Of a stretch of DNA of 64,000 nt, positions 54,498 through 64,000 are shown piece after piece. The stretch is taken from positions 2,666,001 to 2,730,000 of the forward strand of contig JAPYXD010000522.1 of the NCBI GenBank assembly GCA_030998225.1, in the 5' to 3' direction. The stretch comes from Diplolepis rosae. Lineage: Eukaryota > Arthropoda > Insecta > Hymenoptera > Diplolepididae. The translations under genes and the position numbers were made by a program. Below the pieces are notes generated by a model that saw only the letters and a program-made list of their open reading frames with translations, ran no database searches and was not told the origin of the DNA. Every line of letters starts with the position of its first letter. Position 1 is the stretch's first letter.

Positions 54498-55835
54498 TTA
54501 ACCCTTTCGGTCACAGCAGCCATTATAGTGGCCACCTTTTTTATTTCCCTTTTTTGTCATTAAATTTTTGAAATCACGCATAAAACTAAAATTTTTTGCA
54601 TTTTTAGTTAGTGAAATACTTATACTTTAGTGTAATCAAGATATTTTATGAATTTATAAAAATTAATTATTGTTACAAACAATGGTATGCGGAAAAAAGG
54701 GTGTTTTTATGGATTTAATTCGTTATTGGCGGAATTTTTATTATAAATAACCGCTAAAAATACTTGGAACTTATTGGCTTATTATCCAAAAAAAAATTAC
54801 TGTCATTGAATTTATAAAAATTTTTAATCGCTATCCAATATGGCGACCGTAATTATGAAAAATTGACAATTTTTTCAATTTATAGGGATTAACTTTTCTA
54901 AAAAAGAATAGTTCTTTCTATTTAAGTTATTTTGTATGCTATTCATTATAAAGGCTCTATTTGATAGATGAAATTCAATATGGCGAATACAATATGGCGG
55001 AATAACTATGAAAAATATCTTTTTTCTCAATGTATAAGCAATTATCTCTAAATAAATGTTTATCTGTATTACAGTTAGCTTGCATGTTATTCATTACAAA
55101 AGCTCTGCTTTATACTTGTAATTCAATATGGCAGATTCAATATGGCGGCTACAATAATGAAAAAATGATAGTTTCTTTGTATAACTTCCAACGATGAGGT
55201 TCATATTTTTTCTAGAACATGTATTTTTTACTGTTCAACCTCAGTGCGATTTGATTCTCAAAATTCAATAAAACGCATCTAATGTGGCGAGTACAATAAT
55301 TTTGAAGAAACACTGTTTCTTCTAAAAATTTTAAATTGAACATACGAAAAATTTTCTAGTACAACCATTTTGAAAGTCACCATACTGTAATAACTAGTGA
55401 CCAACATTTATTGGTTTGGTTTCAAAATCTACGCATAGGTAAAGAGAACAAAAAAAAAAAACAAAAAAAAACTGAAAAAAGGAACGAAACTCTGGCACCG
55501 CCGGTCCCGCAAGCCCGTGTATCGAAAGAAGAGGGTGTTTCATAATATATTTGGTACATATCGTTTGAAATAAGATATGTTTTTTGTTAAAATTCAATAA
55601 ATATAAAAACCATACACATTTTACCAAATTCAAAATTTTTCGCCCGACATACCAGGTCTAGAAGTATGAAACCGGAATTTCCCTATAGATGGTGCTTGCC
55701 ATAAGTTTAGGGACCGTACGACCGCTTCTGCAGCGCCATCTTCTCCCTCTAGCAGCTGAGAAAGATTTTCAGTAGACAACAACCCAAGTTCGATATACCA
55801 GTGTATTTACTACAAGCATCAACACGTCGAGTTTT

Positions 55836-56196
55836 GTGCCTACGAACTACGATTTGCGAACAGCACTGGTTTTTTGTTATCACTTGAAGAAACCTGCTGC
55901 AGAATCGCATCAAATGCTTGTCGAAGCTTACGGTGAACATGCTCTTGGCAAAACACAGTGTTTCGAGTGGTTTAAAGAATTCAATTTTGATGGTAATTTT
56001 GATGTGAGAAACGAAGATCGTGGAAAACCACCGAAAAAGTGCGTTTCGTGGGATCAGAAGTGTGTTATCTATTATGAGCTGCTAAAACCTGGTGAAACTG
56101 TCAACACGAATCGCTACCAACACCAAATGGTCGATTTAAATCCAGCATTGCAAGGAAAACGACCGGATTATCGAAGAAGGCAACACAAAGTCATTT
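55836..56196 (+). pseudogene. mariner transposase, N-terminal half
   Basis: Paired helix-turn-helix half of the transposase above. Ends QHKVI at the point where the AGGCACAT repeat begins; in mariners this segment is followed by (F/L)LHDNA, which is exactly what appears on the far side of the repeat. Conserved catalytic first Asp absent. Confidence 0.8.
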
Positions 56197-56822
56197 TATG
56201 TGCCTCAGGCACGGAAACTCGTTTTTCCGTTACAGCTGAGAGTAACGGAATGTTGTGTATTCCGTTACAGAGGAATACAATGTAAAAATTAAACTGCGTA
56301 TGCGCATATAGTCTTACAGCGGAACGCAATCTTTTTCTTATTCTTCTTCTTCTCACTTCTTCTTCGTACAGCGTTAGCACGTTACTGGCAAAGCCTTGTA
56401 CATTTGAATTGCGCATGCGTCTATTAGAATCCATTACTACTACACAAGATCGATAAAATCAAAATAGCCGGGACTAGTCGTAACATATCAAGTGTAATGA
56501 CTAGCGCCGCAAACAACTAAAATACTAGATTAAATTCGAGTGTACGCATAAAAACTCGTATCCGCACCAAAGTGACATAAAATAGAATACGTGCCAATGC
56601 ACACAATTCGGGAAATTGCGAGACTTGCGACAATGCTCGCAGGGCTGATCGCGCCTCGGCTTCGTCTCGGCTTTGTCTCGGCTTCGTTTCTGCTTTGTCT
56701 CGGCTTCGTCTCAGCTTTGCCTCAGCTACGACTCAACTACGCCTTGGCTTCGATCTCCTGCGAGCATTGTCGCTCGTCACGCAATAACCCTCATTGTGTG
56801 CCTAGGCACATAATATACTATT
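56197..56822 (+). mobile_element. AGGCACAT repeat family, copy E (longest uninterrupted)
   Basis: TTATGTGCCTCAGGCACGG at the left, GTGCCTAGGCACATAATATA at the right. Includes the whole 12-bp minisatellite (CTCGGCTTCGT and variants, 56660-56755), the CTTATTCTTCTTCTTCTC tract, and a CCGTTACAG inverted pair. Inserted in a mariner coding region, which gives the best boundary estimate; original sequence there was most likely GTCATTT then CTTCATGA. Confidence 0.88.
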
Positions 56823-57491
56823 TCTTCATGATAATGCCCCATCACACACAGCGAAACGGGTCAAGGAAACGATCGAGACGTTCAGTTGGGAAATACTGGC
56901 TTCACTTCTTACGAAAATTTACGAGAATGGCTGGATAACTGGTTTGATTTAAAAGACGAACAGTTTTATTGGCGTGGCATTCATCACCTTCCGGAGAGGT
57001 GGAAAGAATGTGTAAATAGCAATGGAGATTATTTTGAATAAAATATTTTTGATCATTTTCATGCAACAGACGTGTAACTTTTGCAAAAAAATTCCGGTTT
57101 CATACTTCTAGTCCTGGTATAGGATCTGCCATTTTGAATTTGCAAAACCTGACCTCATATTCGTAATGACGGACTCCAAAAACCTATAAAAAGAGTTTTC
57201 AGTACGCATTTAACCAAATTAAAAATTTTATGTCCTCCATATTGGATCCGCCATTATGAATTTGCAAAATCTGACTTCATATTCGTTATCAGCGACCTCA
57301 AAAACTTATGAAAAGAGTTTTTAGTACACATTTAACCAAATTAAAAAATTTTTGACCGCCATATTGGAACCGCCATTTTGAATTTTTAGAATCTGACTTC
57401 ATATTCGTAATCAGCGGCGCCAAACACCCCAGGGTAGTATATTAAATTGAAAATTAAATTATCGTGTTAATTGCGTGACTGAAAGGGTTAA

Positions 57492-58376
57492 TTAATTTAC
57501 ATTTATAGCTGCGTGTGTATAAAATATATCATCCAATAACTTATTCATTATTTTTTTCTTGTTCTTATATTTTTAGATTGATTTTATAACAAAATATAAA
57601 TAATATGAATAAATAAATATAAATATTCGAATCATCTATAACTTTTTACTTATGACTTTTAATCTACTGAAATCTAATAGTAGTTTTCGTTACTAGGGCG
57701 TAAAGTTGAACTTTACACACAGCGGTGTGATCGAGACGCATGACGGTTTAAAGTTGACAAACGAGTGAGCGACGTTATTTTTTTTTTATAGGATGCGTAA
57801 ATTTTAAAAATTTAATAGAGAAAATGAAAAAATGATCATTAAAACAAGGATTGGACAATTTTATTAAAGGCTATAACAAAGTTGGAGAGACGATTAAAAA
57901 ATAAATTGATTTTTATTATATAAATTTACAAGAATAAACGTATATAAATGTATCAAACATCTTCTAAACGATGGAACAAAAATTACAATTTTATTTATTC
58001 AAGAAATCATTGTTAATAATTTTCATATGTTTAATCACATTTTCATCAACATAGCTTCAGAATATCGTTTTATTATGATATATTAATATTATTATTTTTT
58101 AAATTATTGACTTCAAATTTTTAATTTTTTAAAAATTTTTACTTTACACACACTATGCGTAAAAATCAACTTTGCATACCGAATACACGAAGAAACTTTT
58201 CATACCAAAATATGTTTTATTTTATGATGTTAATTGGAAAAAATATTAGAAATCTAGAGAAAACCGAGATGCAATGGTAATTAATCCTAGCGGACTGGAA
58301 ATTTTTCCTAGTCAAAATACTAAGAATTCGAAAAATAATATGAAACTTTAGTATATTATTGGTCGCAACTCGCTCA
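57492..58376. other. AT-rich spacer
   Basis: 57695-57765 has an imperfect foldback around GGGCGTAAAGTTGAACTTTA. Nothing else. Confidence 0.45.
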
Positions 58377-59080
58377 CGAGTTAAAATACGTTCCGCACGT
58401 GATACGAACGATATTTTTTGTCGCTGTATACTGAAAGTTAGCCTTGTCGGTGTCGTTTTGCGTGCGGAAAGTTGATTTTCTCGCACTAGTGCAGTAAAGT
58501 TTCTAGTGTGTAGAAAAGTAAAACAAACCAAAAATTTTACCGCGCTAGTGCGGGAAAATCAACTTTCCGCATGCAAAACGACACTGATAAGGCTGGCTAT
58601 CGGAATTCAGCGAACAAAAAAAATCGATCGTATCACGTGCGGAACGGCGTATTTTTAGGAAAAAGCGAGTCGCGACGAGGACTGAGGTTCCTCATGTGAT
58701 CTTGACCCAGGTCGCGACTCGCTCGCGCGTTAAAATACGTTCCGCACATTTTTTGTTAGCTGTATACTGAAGGATAGCCGGGCCGGTGTCCTTTTGCGTG
58801 CAGAAAGTTTATTTTCCCACACTAGTGCGGTGAAATTTTAAGTGTGCGGAAAATTAAGGGAAAATCAATTTTCCACACGCAAAACGACACCGACAAGGCT
58901 AACTATCGATATACAGCGAACAAATAAAATCGTTCGTATCGCGTGCGGGACGGCGTATTTTTGGGCAAAAGCGAGTTATAATTTTACCGCACTAGTGTGG
59001 GAAAATCAGCTTTCCGCACGCAAAACGACACAGCAAAAGCTAACTTTCGGTGTACGGCGGACAAAAATACTCTTTTCTTA
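58377..59080. repeat. Inverted array of GCACTAGTGCGG units
   Basis: At least four units around CGCACTAGTGCGG-like cores (58487, 58543, 58815, 58985), alternating in orientation, each flanked by AAACGACACCGACAAGGCTA or its mirror and by GCGACTCGCTCGCGCGTTAA-type sequence. Related to 9585-9790. GC-richer than the surroundings; no protein. Confidence 0.65.
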
Positions 59081-60460
59081 TAAACTTTATGTGTGTATTT
59101 ATAAATTATAAATACCATAACAAGTTAAAACGTTCTAATTAGTCTAATAAAATCACTACACTAATGTGTGCGTTTCTTTTTCAAAAATGTTTTACGAACC
59201 TGAATCGATAGTAATCGACTGTAAAATTCTAGCCTCAGCGTATTCGTGTGGAAACACACAAAAGAACTTTCTATACAATTTAAAGTCTATTGTAATCTGA
59301 ACTCCACTGCCTTACTCTGTAAATGTGCTTTTTTTATTTTATTACTGAAAGGGAATTATGCCACTCTACGTTTCAATTTAATTGTTATATTCTTCTAAAT
59401 GTCATTTTATATATAACTTCATTATACACGAACATCGGAAATAAGTGATATTATATCAATTACAATTTAAATACGTATAGGAGATTTAAATTCGGTAAGA
59501 TATAAGTAAATGATGTTACGTTATAATTTGAAGATAATAAAGAAGTGACACTGCATGACTGAAATTTTATGAAGCACAAAATAGACTGCGAACCACGCAA
59601 GGCGATAAAGGCGGGGAAAATTGTTTGCCTTCCACGTTCCGGAGTTGATTTGAACCTCATGGGATGCTATACTACATTTGTAAAATGGCAACCAACTCTT
59701 CCTTTCATAGATTCATCAAAGAAAATAAAAGTGTTTAAGCTTTACTTTATTACTTCGCGACTCACGATATAACTTATTTCATTATTTATTTATCTCATAC
59801 ATGAAATCTTTACCTTTCTTTCTCGTATTTACTTTTTCATTTAAATTGAATATCTCAAAAGCCATTTAAAATTTTTACCTTTCTTTTTTTCACAGTTACA
59901 TTTTTGAAATACGATTTTTACTTTATGTTTTGTACCTTTATTTAGAAAGGATTTGGTTTTTTTTTTAAATTCCAGCACCTTCATGTATTTTTAAACTAAA
60001 ATTTTTGAGTTTTTTGGGCATTTTTGACTTGAAATAACTTTTTTTGTTTTTTAACCAATTGTCATGATTCATTTTTTATTTTGTTCCTTAAAATGTATAG
60101 CAACTTTTTGGATATAAAAAATAAGGTAACATGACTGAATAAAAAGTTACGAATAAAATAAAATAAGGAAATTGATTAAATATCCCAAAATATAAAAAAA
60201 AATGTTTGTTGTTATTTTTTCAGTTAGAGTGCTTTCCATGCCCCAAAATATTAATAATATAACATAAAATAAGTGATAAAAATTTTAAAGGTCTGTGTCT
60301 AATACTTTAGATTTAATTTTTATAATTTGCATAAAAAAATATAATATAATCATTTCAACTTTGTTACATGTTTTCATTGACATCGTAAACTATAAAAAAA
60401 ATGTTTACCTAATTTTACACAATTTTATAATTGTTTTTTTTAGCTAAAGTAGACACTTTT
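59081..60460. other. Spacer with one unrecognised frame
   Basis: 59569-59772 (+) is open (CEPRKAIKAGKIVCLPRSGV and so on) but matches no family I know. Otherwise AT-rich. Confidence 0.4.
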
Positions 60461-60990
60461 ATAGGATCATTCTGGTTTATAACTCTTAAAAAATTGAATT
60501 TTTTTTTTATGCATTTCTCGAAAGTATATGTATCTAAAAGTATTGGTATGGCATCGGTGATTGACTTAAAATAAGACTTTTTAAAAAATTTTCAGTAAAA
60601 AAAACTTTAAATGCGTTTTTCTCAAAACAACGTTTTTTCGGTCGACGACGGTGATTTCTCCGGAACCACTGAACCGACCCTTATGAAATTTTAACCACAT
60701 ATTTGACACATGAAAAGCTTCTATGCATTCTATAATCGTGTTAAAATTCCAATTTTTATTAATTTTTTTTTGCTAAAACAGTGAAAAAATACCTCGTTTT
60801 TTTTTACATTCTCATCATGGATGACTTTCGAAATTTTCATCAAATCTTTACGTTTCGAGACCCCCCGAGTCAGAAAAAGTGGTTTTTACGAAAGTGTCTG
60901 TCTGTCTGTAGTAGGTCGTATACTCGATAACTATCGATAGAATTATCAAATTGAAATGAGCTTGGGCACACTTTATCGGAGCCGAGAAAG
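60461..60990. repeat. Decayed TTAA-type element sequences
   Basis: 60461-60560 resembles the left end region of 18114 (TTTCTCGAAAGTATATGTAT), 60600-60650 has TTTTTCTCAAAACAACGTTT, and 60840-60915 has the TTTCGAGACCCCCCGAGTCA, GAAAGTGTCTGTCTGTCTG block shared with 17330-17400. Confidence 0.5.
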
Positions 60991-62184
60991 TAAAGACAAG
61001 TTCATTAAGGGGCTTGCTGTTGACTCGCGTGGTAGCAATCGTAAATTTGGCAACGTCGCGCATACATTCCGCTCAAAGGCCGTTTGCCGCGACGTGTTTA
61101 TTTCGCCTTTTGTCTAACCTAAAAGATAGACTAATGATACATAACTCAAATAAATATGAGTACAACCAGTAAAAAGTGGTTTTGGAAGAATAAAAGAGTT
61201 ACTAAAAAGCTTTATGAGCAACGATGCAAGCAAGTAGAGGTAGGAAAAAATATAAGAAAGAAAAATTATTTATAAATGTTTCGTTTGTTGAACTTTAATT
61301 AGAACGTCATATAATGATTCTTGCAATTTTTAATCGTAAACTTTTGAAAATAAAGAGAGTTGCTCAGTTCAAGAGCGCGTTGCGCCATTCAAAAATCCGT
61401 GCATAAACGTAGCACGTGGAGTTAATGCGACGTTGCCATATCTTACAAATAAATTTACGATATAAATTATTCAATATCTTTTGAGATAGGTTCTGATTGA
61501 TAATTTTGAAAGCACCTATGGGTTTCTTATTTTTTTCTACGTATCTCAGAATTTTTTCATAATTTTCTCATTTTTAAATATCTTTTTAATTTACAAAAAC
61601 TGCATTTTCCCATAAGATCTCATGTTATTTTCAATAAATAATTTCTCGGGTTGAAGGTTCTGAAGGGTCACGAAACTTGAACCATAGCTCAAGTAAGCTA
61701 TAATACGCGTTCTATCAAAATTACAAGTAATTCTCATTTTTAATAGCCTTATCCACCATACTCCCTTAACCAGCCATATCCAACCAAAATTGAGGAAACT
61801 AGAATATTTTTTGTGTCTTTGAAAAAATCAGAAATTCTAATACTGGTTTTTGATAGTGCTCATAAATCTCTACAAATTATCTTCATAACATTCTTTGATT
61901 AAACCAAAATTAGAAATGTTACAGCATTTAAAACTTGAAAAAAGTCACACTGAAAAAAATTAATAGTTGAACAAACGATATTTATCCGTGATTTCACCGT
62001 TAATATCCTCAAAAACGAACAAAGGATATTGAGAATATAGTGAAAGCGGTGATGTTTTAGTATTACTTGTTCTGACTATTATTATTGACCGAGCACATTT
62101 CGAAGCATTCAAATCAGAGATATAATATAGCTGAAATAAAGATGTGAAAATCTGGAATTTAACTGTGTGGGTTTTGTAATTGTA
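60991..62184. other. Spacer; repeat fragment at 61815-61945
   Basis: 61850-61925 repeats 17500-17580 (CATAAATCTCTACAAATTAT). No gene. Confidence 0.45.
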
Positions 62185-62769
62185 CACTCGAGATTCCCTA
62201 TAACAAGATTCCCTGTAACAAGGCCTCCTTTATTGAAAAATTACTTAATTGTGTAATTTTACAGTATTTGAAATGGAAAATTTAATATTTAATTTTTCCA
62301 ATCTGGAGTTTTCAATATTTTGGAGTAAAGTCGGTTATCGAACATTAAAATTGCATAAGTTTGTTTTGGAAATTTTGATATTTCACACATTACTTTAGAT
62401 AAGTAAAATTCTCGCTTTTTAAGCAATATGTATGAAAATTTGATATAATTACAATTAATCAGTATGTATAATTTTGCGCAATTTATTATTGTGATCAATA
62501 CTACATGTGTAATACTATGTTTCGAAACGCATTTTTTATAAATGAAAACCAAATGCAACATTTTAAAATTTATATTACTGTTTATTACATTTATCATCAA
62601 GACTTTTCTTTTTTTCTGGAAATATTTAAAAATATACCTGATAAGCATAGATATTTTTATTATTTTATTATTATATTTTTAGTATTTTGAGTAGATACCG
62701 TCAAATAAGTCAATTCCATGTTGAATACTCGCAAAAATCATTTTTATACGTTTTTTTACTATCTACATA

Positions 62770-63312
62770 CACTTGAGATTCCCTATAACGAGAAGCTCTA
62801 GCATCGGAGACCTCTCTGCATCGAGCGCGAGAGGGATTCCCTCCATATCCTACTTGTTGCTACGCGCTGTTATGCGCATTACACGATGCGCGCAGTCTGT
62901 CTGTCAGTGATGTCATGTGAATAATTGTATTTACATAGTAAAAAGCGTATAAAAAAGATTTTTGCGAGTATTGAACATGGAATTGACTTATTTGACGGTA
63001 TGTACTCAATATACTAAAAATATAATAATATAATAATAATAATATCTATGCTTATCAGGTGTATCTTTAAATATTTCCAGAAAAAAGGAAAAGTCTTGAC
63101 GATTAATAAAAAATGGGAATTTTGACGAATTTGGAAACCGGGATGAAAAATTGGGAAATTTGCAAGAAATACAACGTTTCAAATTCGAGCGCGCTTCATT
63201 CCGTAGTAGTGGGGGAAGAGGGGTCGATCATCTGCTCGTTATGGGGAGGCGTGACGCGCTGGCAAAAGGGAGGCCTTGTTGCAGGGAATCTCGCTATAGG
63301 GAATCTCGAGTG
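62770..63312 (+). mobile_element. Tigger/pogo-like element X1, inserted in X2
   Basis: CACTTGAGATTCCCTATAAC at 62770 to TAGGGAATCTCGAGTG at 63312; TA at 62768-62769 and 63313-63314. Opposite orientation to X2 and the same sequence order, so the two copies form long inverted repeats (62589-62765 with 62930-63100, and 62770-62933 with 63315-63474). Carries the DNA-binding start of a pogo-type transposase (next entry) and no catalytic domain. Confidence 0.85.
63082..63188 (+). pseudogene. pogo/Tigger transposase N-terminus (CENP-B-like HTH)
   Basis: Frame 1 reads KKGKVLTINKK, shifts by one base, then ATG 63113 gives GILTNLETGMKNWEICKKYN and VSNSS. This is the psq-type helix-turn-helix that opens CENP-B/Tigger transposases (KRK-LT---K--IL--LE-G-----I---Y-VS-ST). 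The sequence then leaves the gene for the 3' end of the element, so the DDE domain is deleted. Confidence 0.7.
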
Positions 63313-63474
63313 TACAATTATTCACATGGCATCACTGACAGACTGACTGCACGCATCATATAATGCGCATAACAGCGCATAGAAACAAGTAGGATATGGA
63401 GGGAATCCCTCTCGCGCTCGATGCAGAGAGGTCTCCGATGCTAGAGCTTCTCGTTATAGGGAATCTCGAGTGTA

Positions 63475-64000
63475 ATGACATAGTAGAAATAAAGTTAAGG
63501 AAGATGAATACGGAAATATGAAAACATACATATAGATTATGTATCATTAAAAATAATTCATTATTGTAAATCTTTTAATGTTAATTCATTGTTTTGTACA
63601 GATATTGTATAGGAAGAAATAAACTACTATGATCAGCAATTAGAAAAAAAATTAATTAAGAAAGAGATAATTATAGGAAATGAAATTCGTTGTTGTGAGG
63701 TTTTCGTTATAACTAGGCTGGTCAACGATTTTTTTTAGATCAGAAATACAATGATATTTATGTTGAAATTGTTTCTATCGTGTTCGATGGAAGAGATAGT
63801 ATTATCTTAAAGAAATATAAAATTTAAAATGAAGTTAGGTGGCCTTTCTGTTTGGTATAATCTTGAAAATAAATAAATAATTATTTAAATTATTAAAATT
63901 CTGGATGAATGTCGTTGTTATTCTCGGATAATATTATAAACTTCAAATTAATTTTTATGGTCACAAGAACATAGAAAATAATATAATAAATATCTTCAGT
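63475..64000. other. AT-rich spacer to the window edge
   Basis: No feature recognised. Confidence 0.5.

Larger units (their letters stand above)
55652..57117 (+). mobile_element. mariner interrupted by an AGGCACAT repeat
   Basis: Ends CCAGGTCTAGAAGTATGAAA and mirrored TTTCATACTTCTAGTCCTGG, 29 bases with one mismatch, TA outside both. ATG 55836 opens the DNA-binding half (MPTNYDLRTALVFCYHLKKP, AYGEHALGKTQCFEWFKEF). A deletion and the AGGCACAT insertion at 56197-56822 follow; directly after it 56823 resumes FLHDNAPSHTAKRVKETIET, the second-Asp motif. The third-Asp motif is missing and the frame ends in a remnant C-terminus. Confidence 0.88.
54502..57487. mobile_element. piggyBac-like TTAA element, 3 kb including a nested mariner
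   Basis: TTAA at 54498-54501 and 57488-57491; ends CCCTTTCGGTCAC and, mirrored, CCCTTTCAGTCAC (13 bp, one mismatch). CCC-starting ends with TTAA are piggyBac-like. No transposase. Inside are diverged tandem units beginning CAATATGGCG (54836, 54980, 55120) and, in the right part, about 120-bp units (GCCATATTGGATCCGCCATT through TTAACCAAATTAAAAA) at 57120-57425 that include the ATATTCGTAATCAGCG motif. The mariner at 55652-57117 has landed in one such unit. Confidence 0.7.
62185..63474 (-). mobile_element. Tigger/pogo-like element X2, interrupted by a copy of itself
   Basis: 3' end at 62185 (CACTCGAGATTCCCTATAAC) and 5' end at 63474 (mirror); TA outside the left end. The 5' terminal block (GAAGCTCTAGCATCGGAGAC, CTCGCGCTCGATGC) occupies 63474-63315, then the sequence continues at 62769 downward. 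A 119-codon AT-biased frame (62648-62289, minus) contains QKKRKVL, like a CENP-B/pogo start, but then degenerates. Confidence 0.8.

Noticed and set aside
59569..59772. 67-codon frame as gene
   Set aside because: Unrecognised, isolated and in an AT-rich spacer; nothing supports translation.
62289..62648. 119-codon minus-strand frame as a real gene
   Set aside because: Apart from a short KKRKVL start it is AT-driven sequence inside a transposon.

Overview
The window reads as AT-rich nuclear DNA from an insect. Evidence: introns with canonical splice sites, Tc1/mariner, pogo/Tigger-like, P-like and TTAA-specific transposons, dozens of MITEs, and one host gene whose closest match in memory is the insect leucokinin (kinin) receptor. 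I cannot fix the order; a hymenopteran or another insect with a repeat-rich genome would fit.

Host gene. Three coding exons of a class A GPCR lie on the minus strand: 21136-21025 (start codon and extracellular N-terminus), 10648-10446 (TM1-TM2) and 7643-7495 (first extracellular loop, TM3, DRH motif). Splice phases agree at both joins (phase 1, then phase 0), and exon 3 ends with a phase 2 donor. TM4-TM7 are not in the window and must lie to its left. Introns of about 10.4 kb and 2.8 kb are filled with transposons. I found no other convincing host exon.

Left part (1-7.5 kb): the 3' end of a DD41D-type Tc1/mariner element, a 160-bp MITE, two adjacent TTAA elements sharing one TTAA, a member of a five-copy AGGCACAT repeat family, a second decayed DD41D element, foldback repeats, and an AATCAGT-rich MITE. 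Gene introns (7.6-21 kb): TTAA foldback, internally deleted mariner (11510-12407), a 1.35-kb element with AGGGGAGAAGCGGCG ends, a tRNA-derived SINE patch, a pogo-like element, fragments of a Mutator/Kolobok-like protein, and a hammerhead-like motif.

Middle (21-42 kb): a nearly perfect 671-bp palindrome, a GC-rich TTGGCC-repeat element containing a tRNA-like segment, several internally deleted mariners, a large foldback hosting one mariner, and a mariner interrupted by a P-like element with an 8-bp duplication. Right part (42-64 kb): an AGGCACAT repeat interrupted by a THAP-encoding P-like element with an 8-bp duplication, a piggyBac-like 3-kb element interrupted by a mariner which is itself interrupted by an AGGCACAT repeat, a GC-rich inverted array, and a Tigger-like element inserted into another copy of itself.

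No transposase here is intact. The strongest content is the receptor gene plus an unusually readable set of nested insertions that can be ordered in time from their target-site duplications. Family names for many MITEs are my inference from ends and duplications; no database search was possible.
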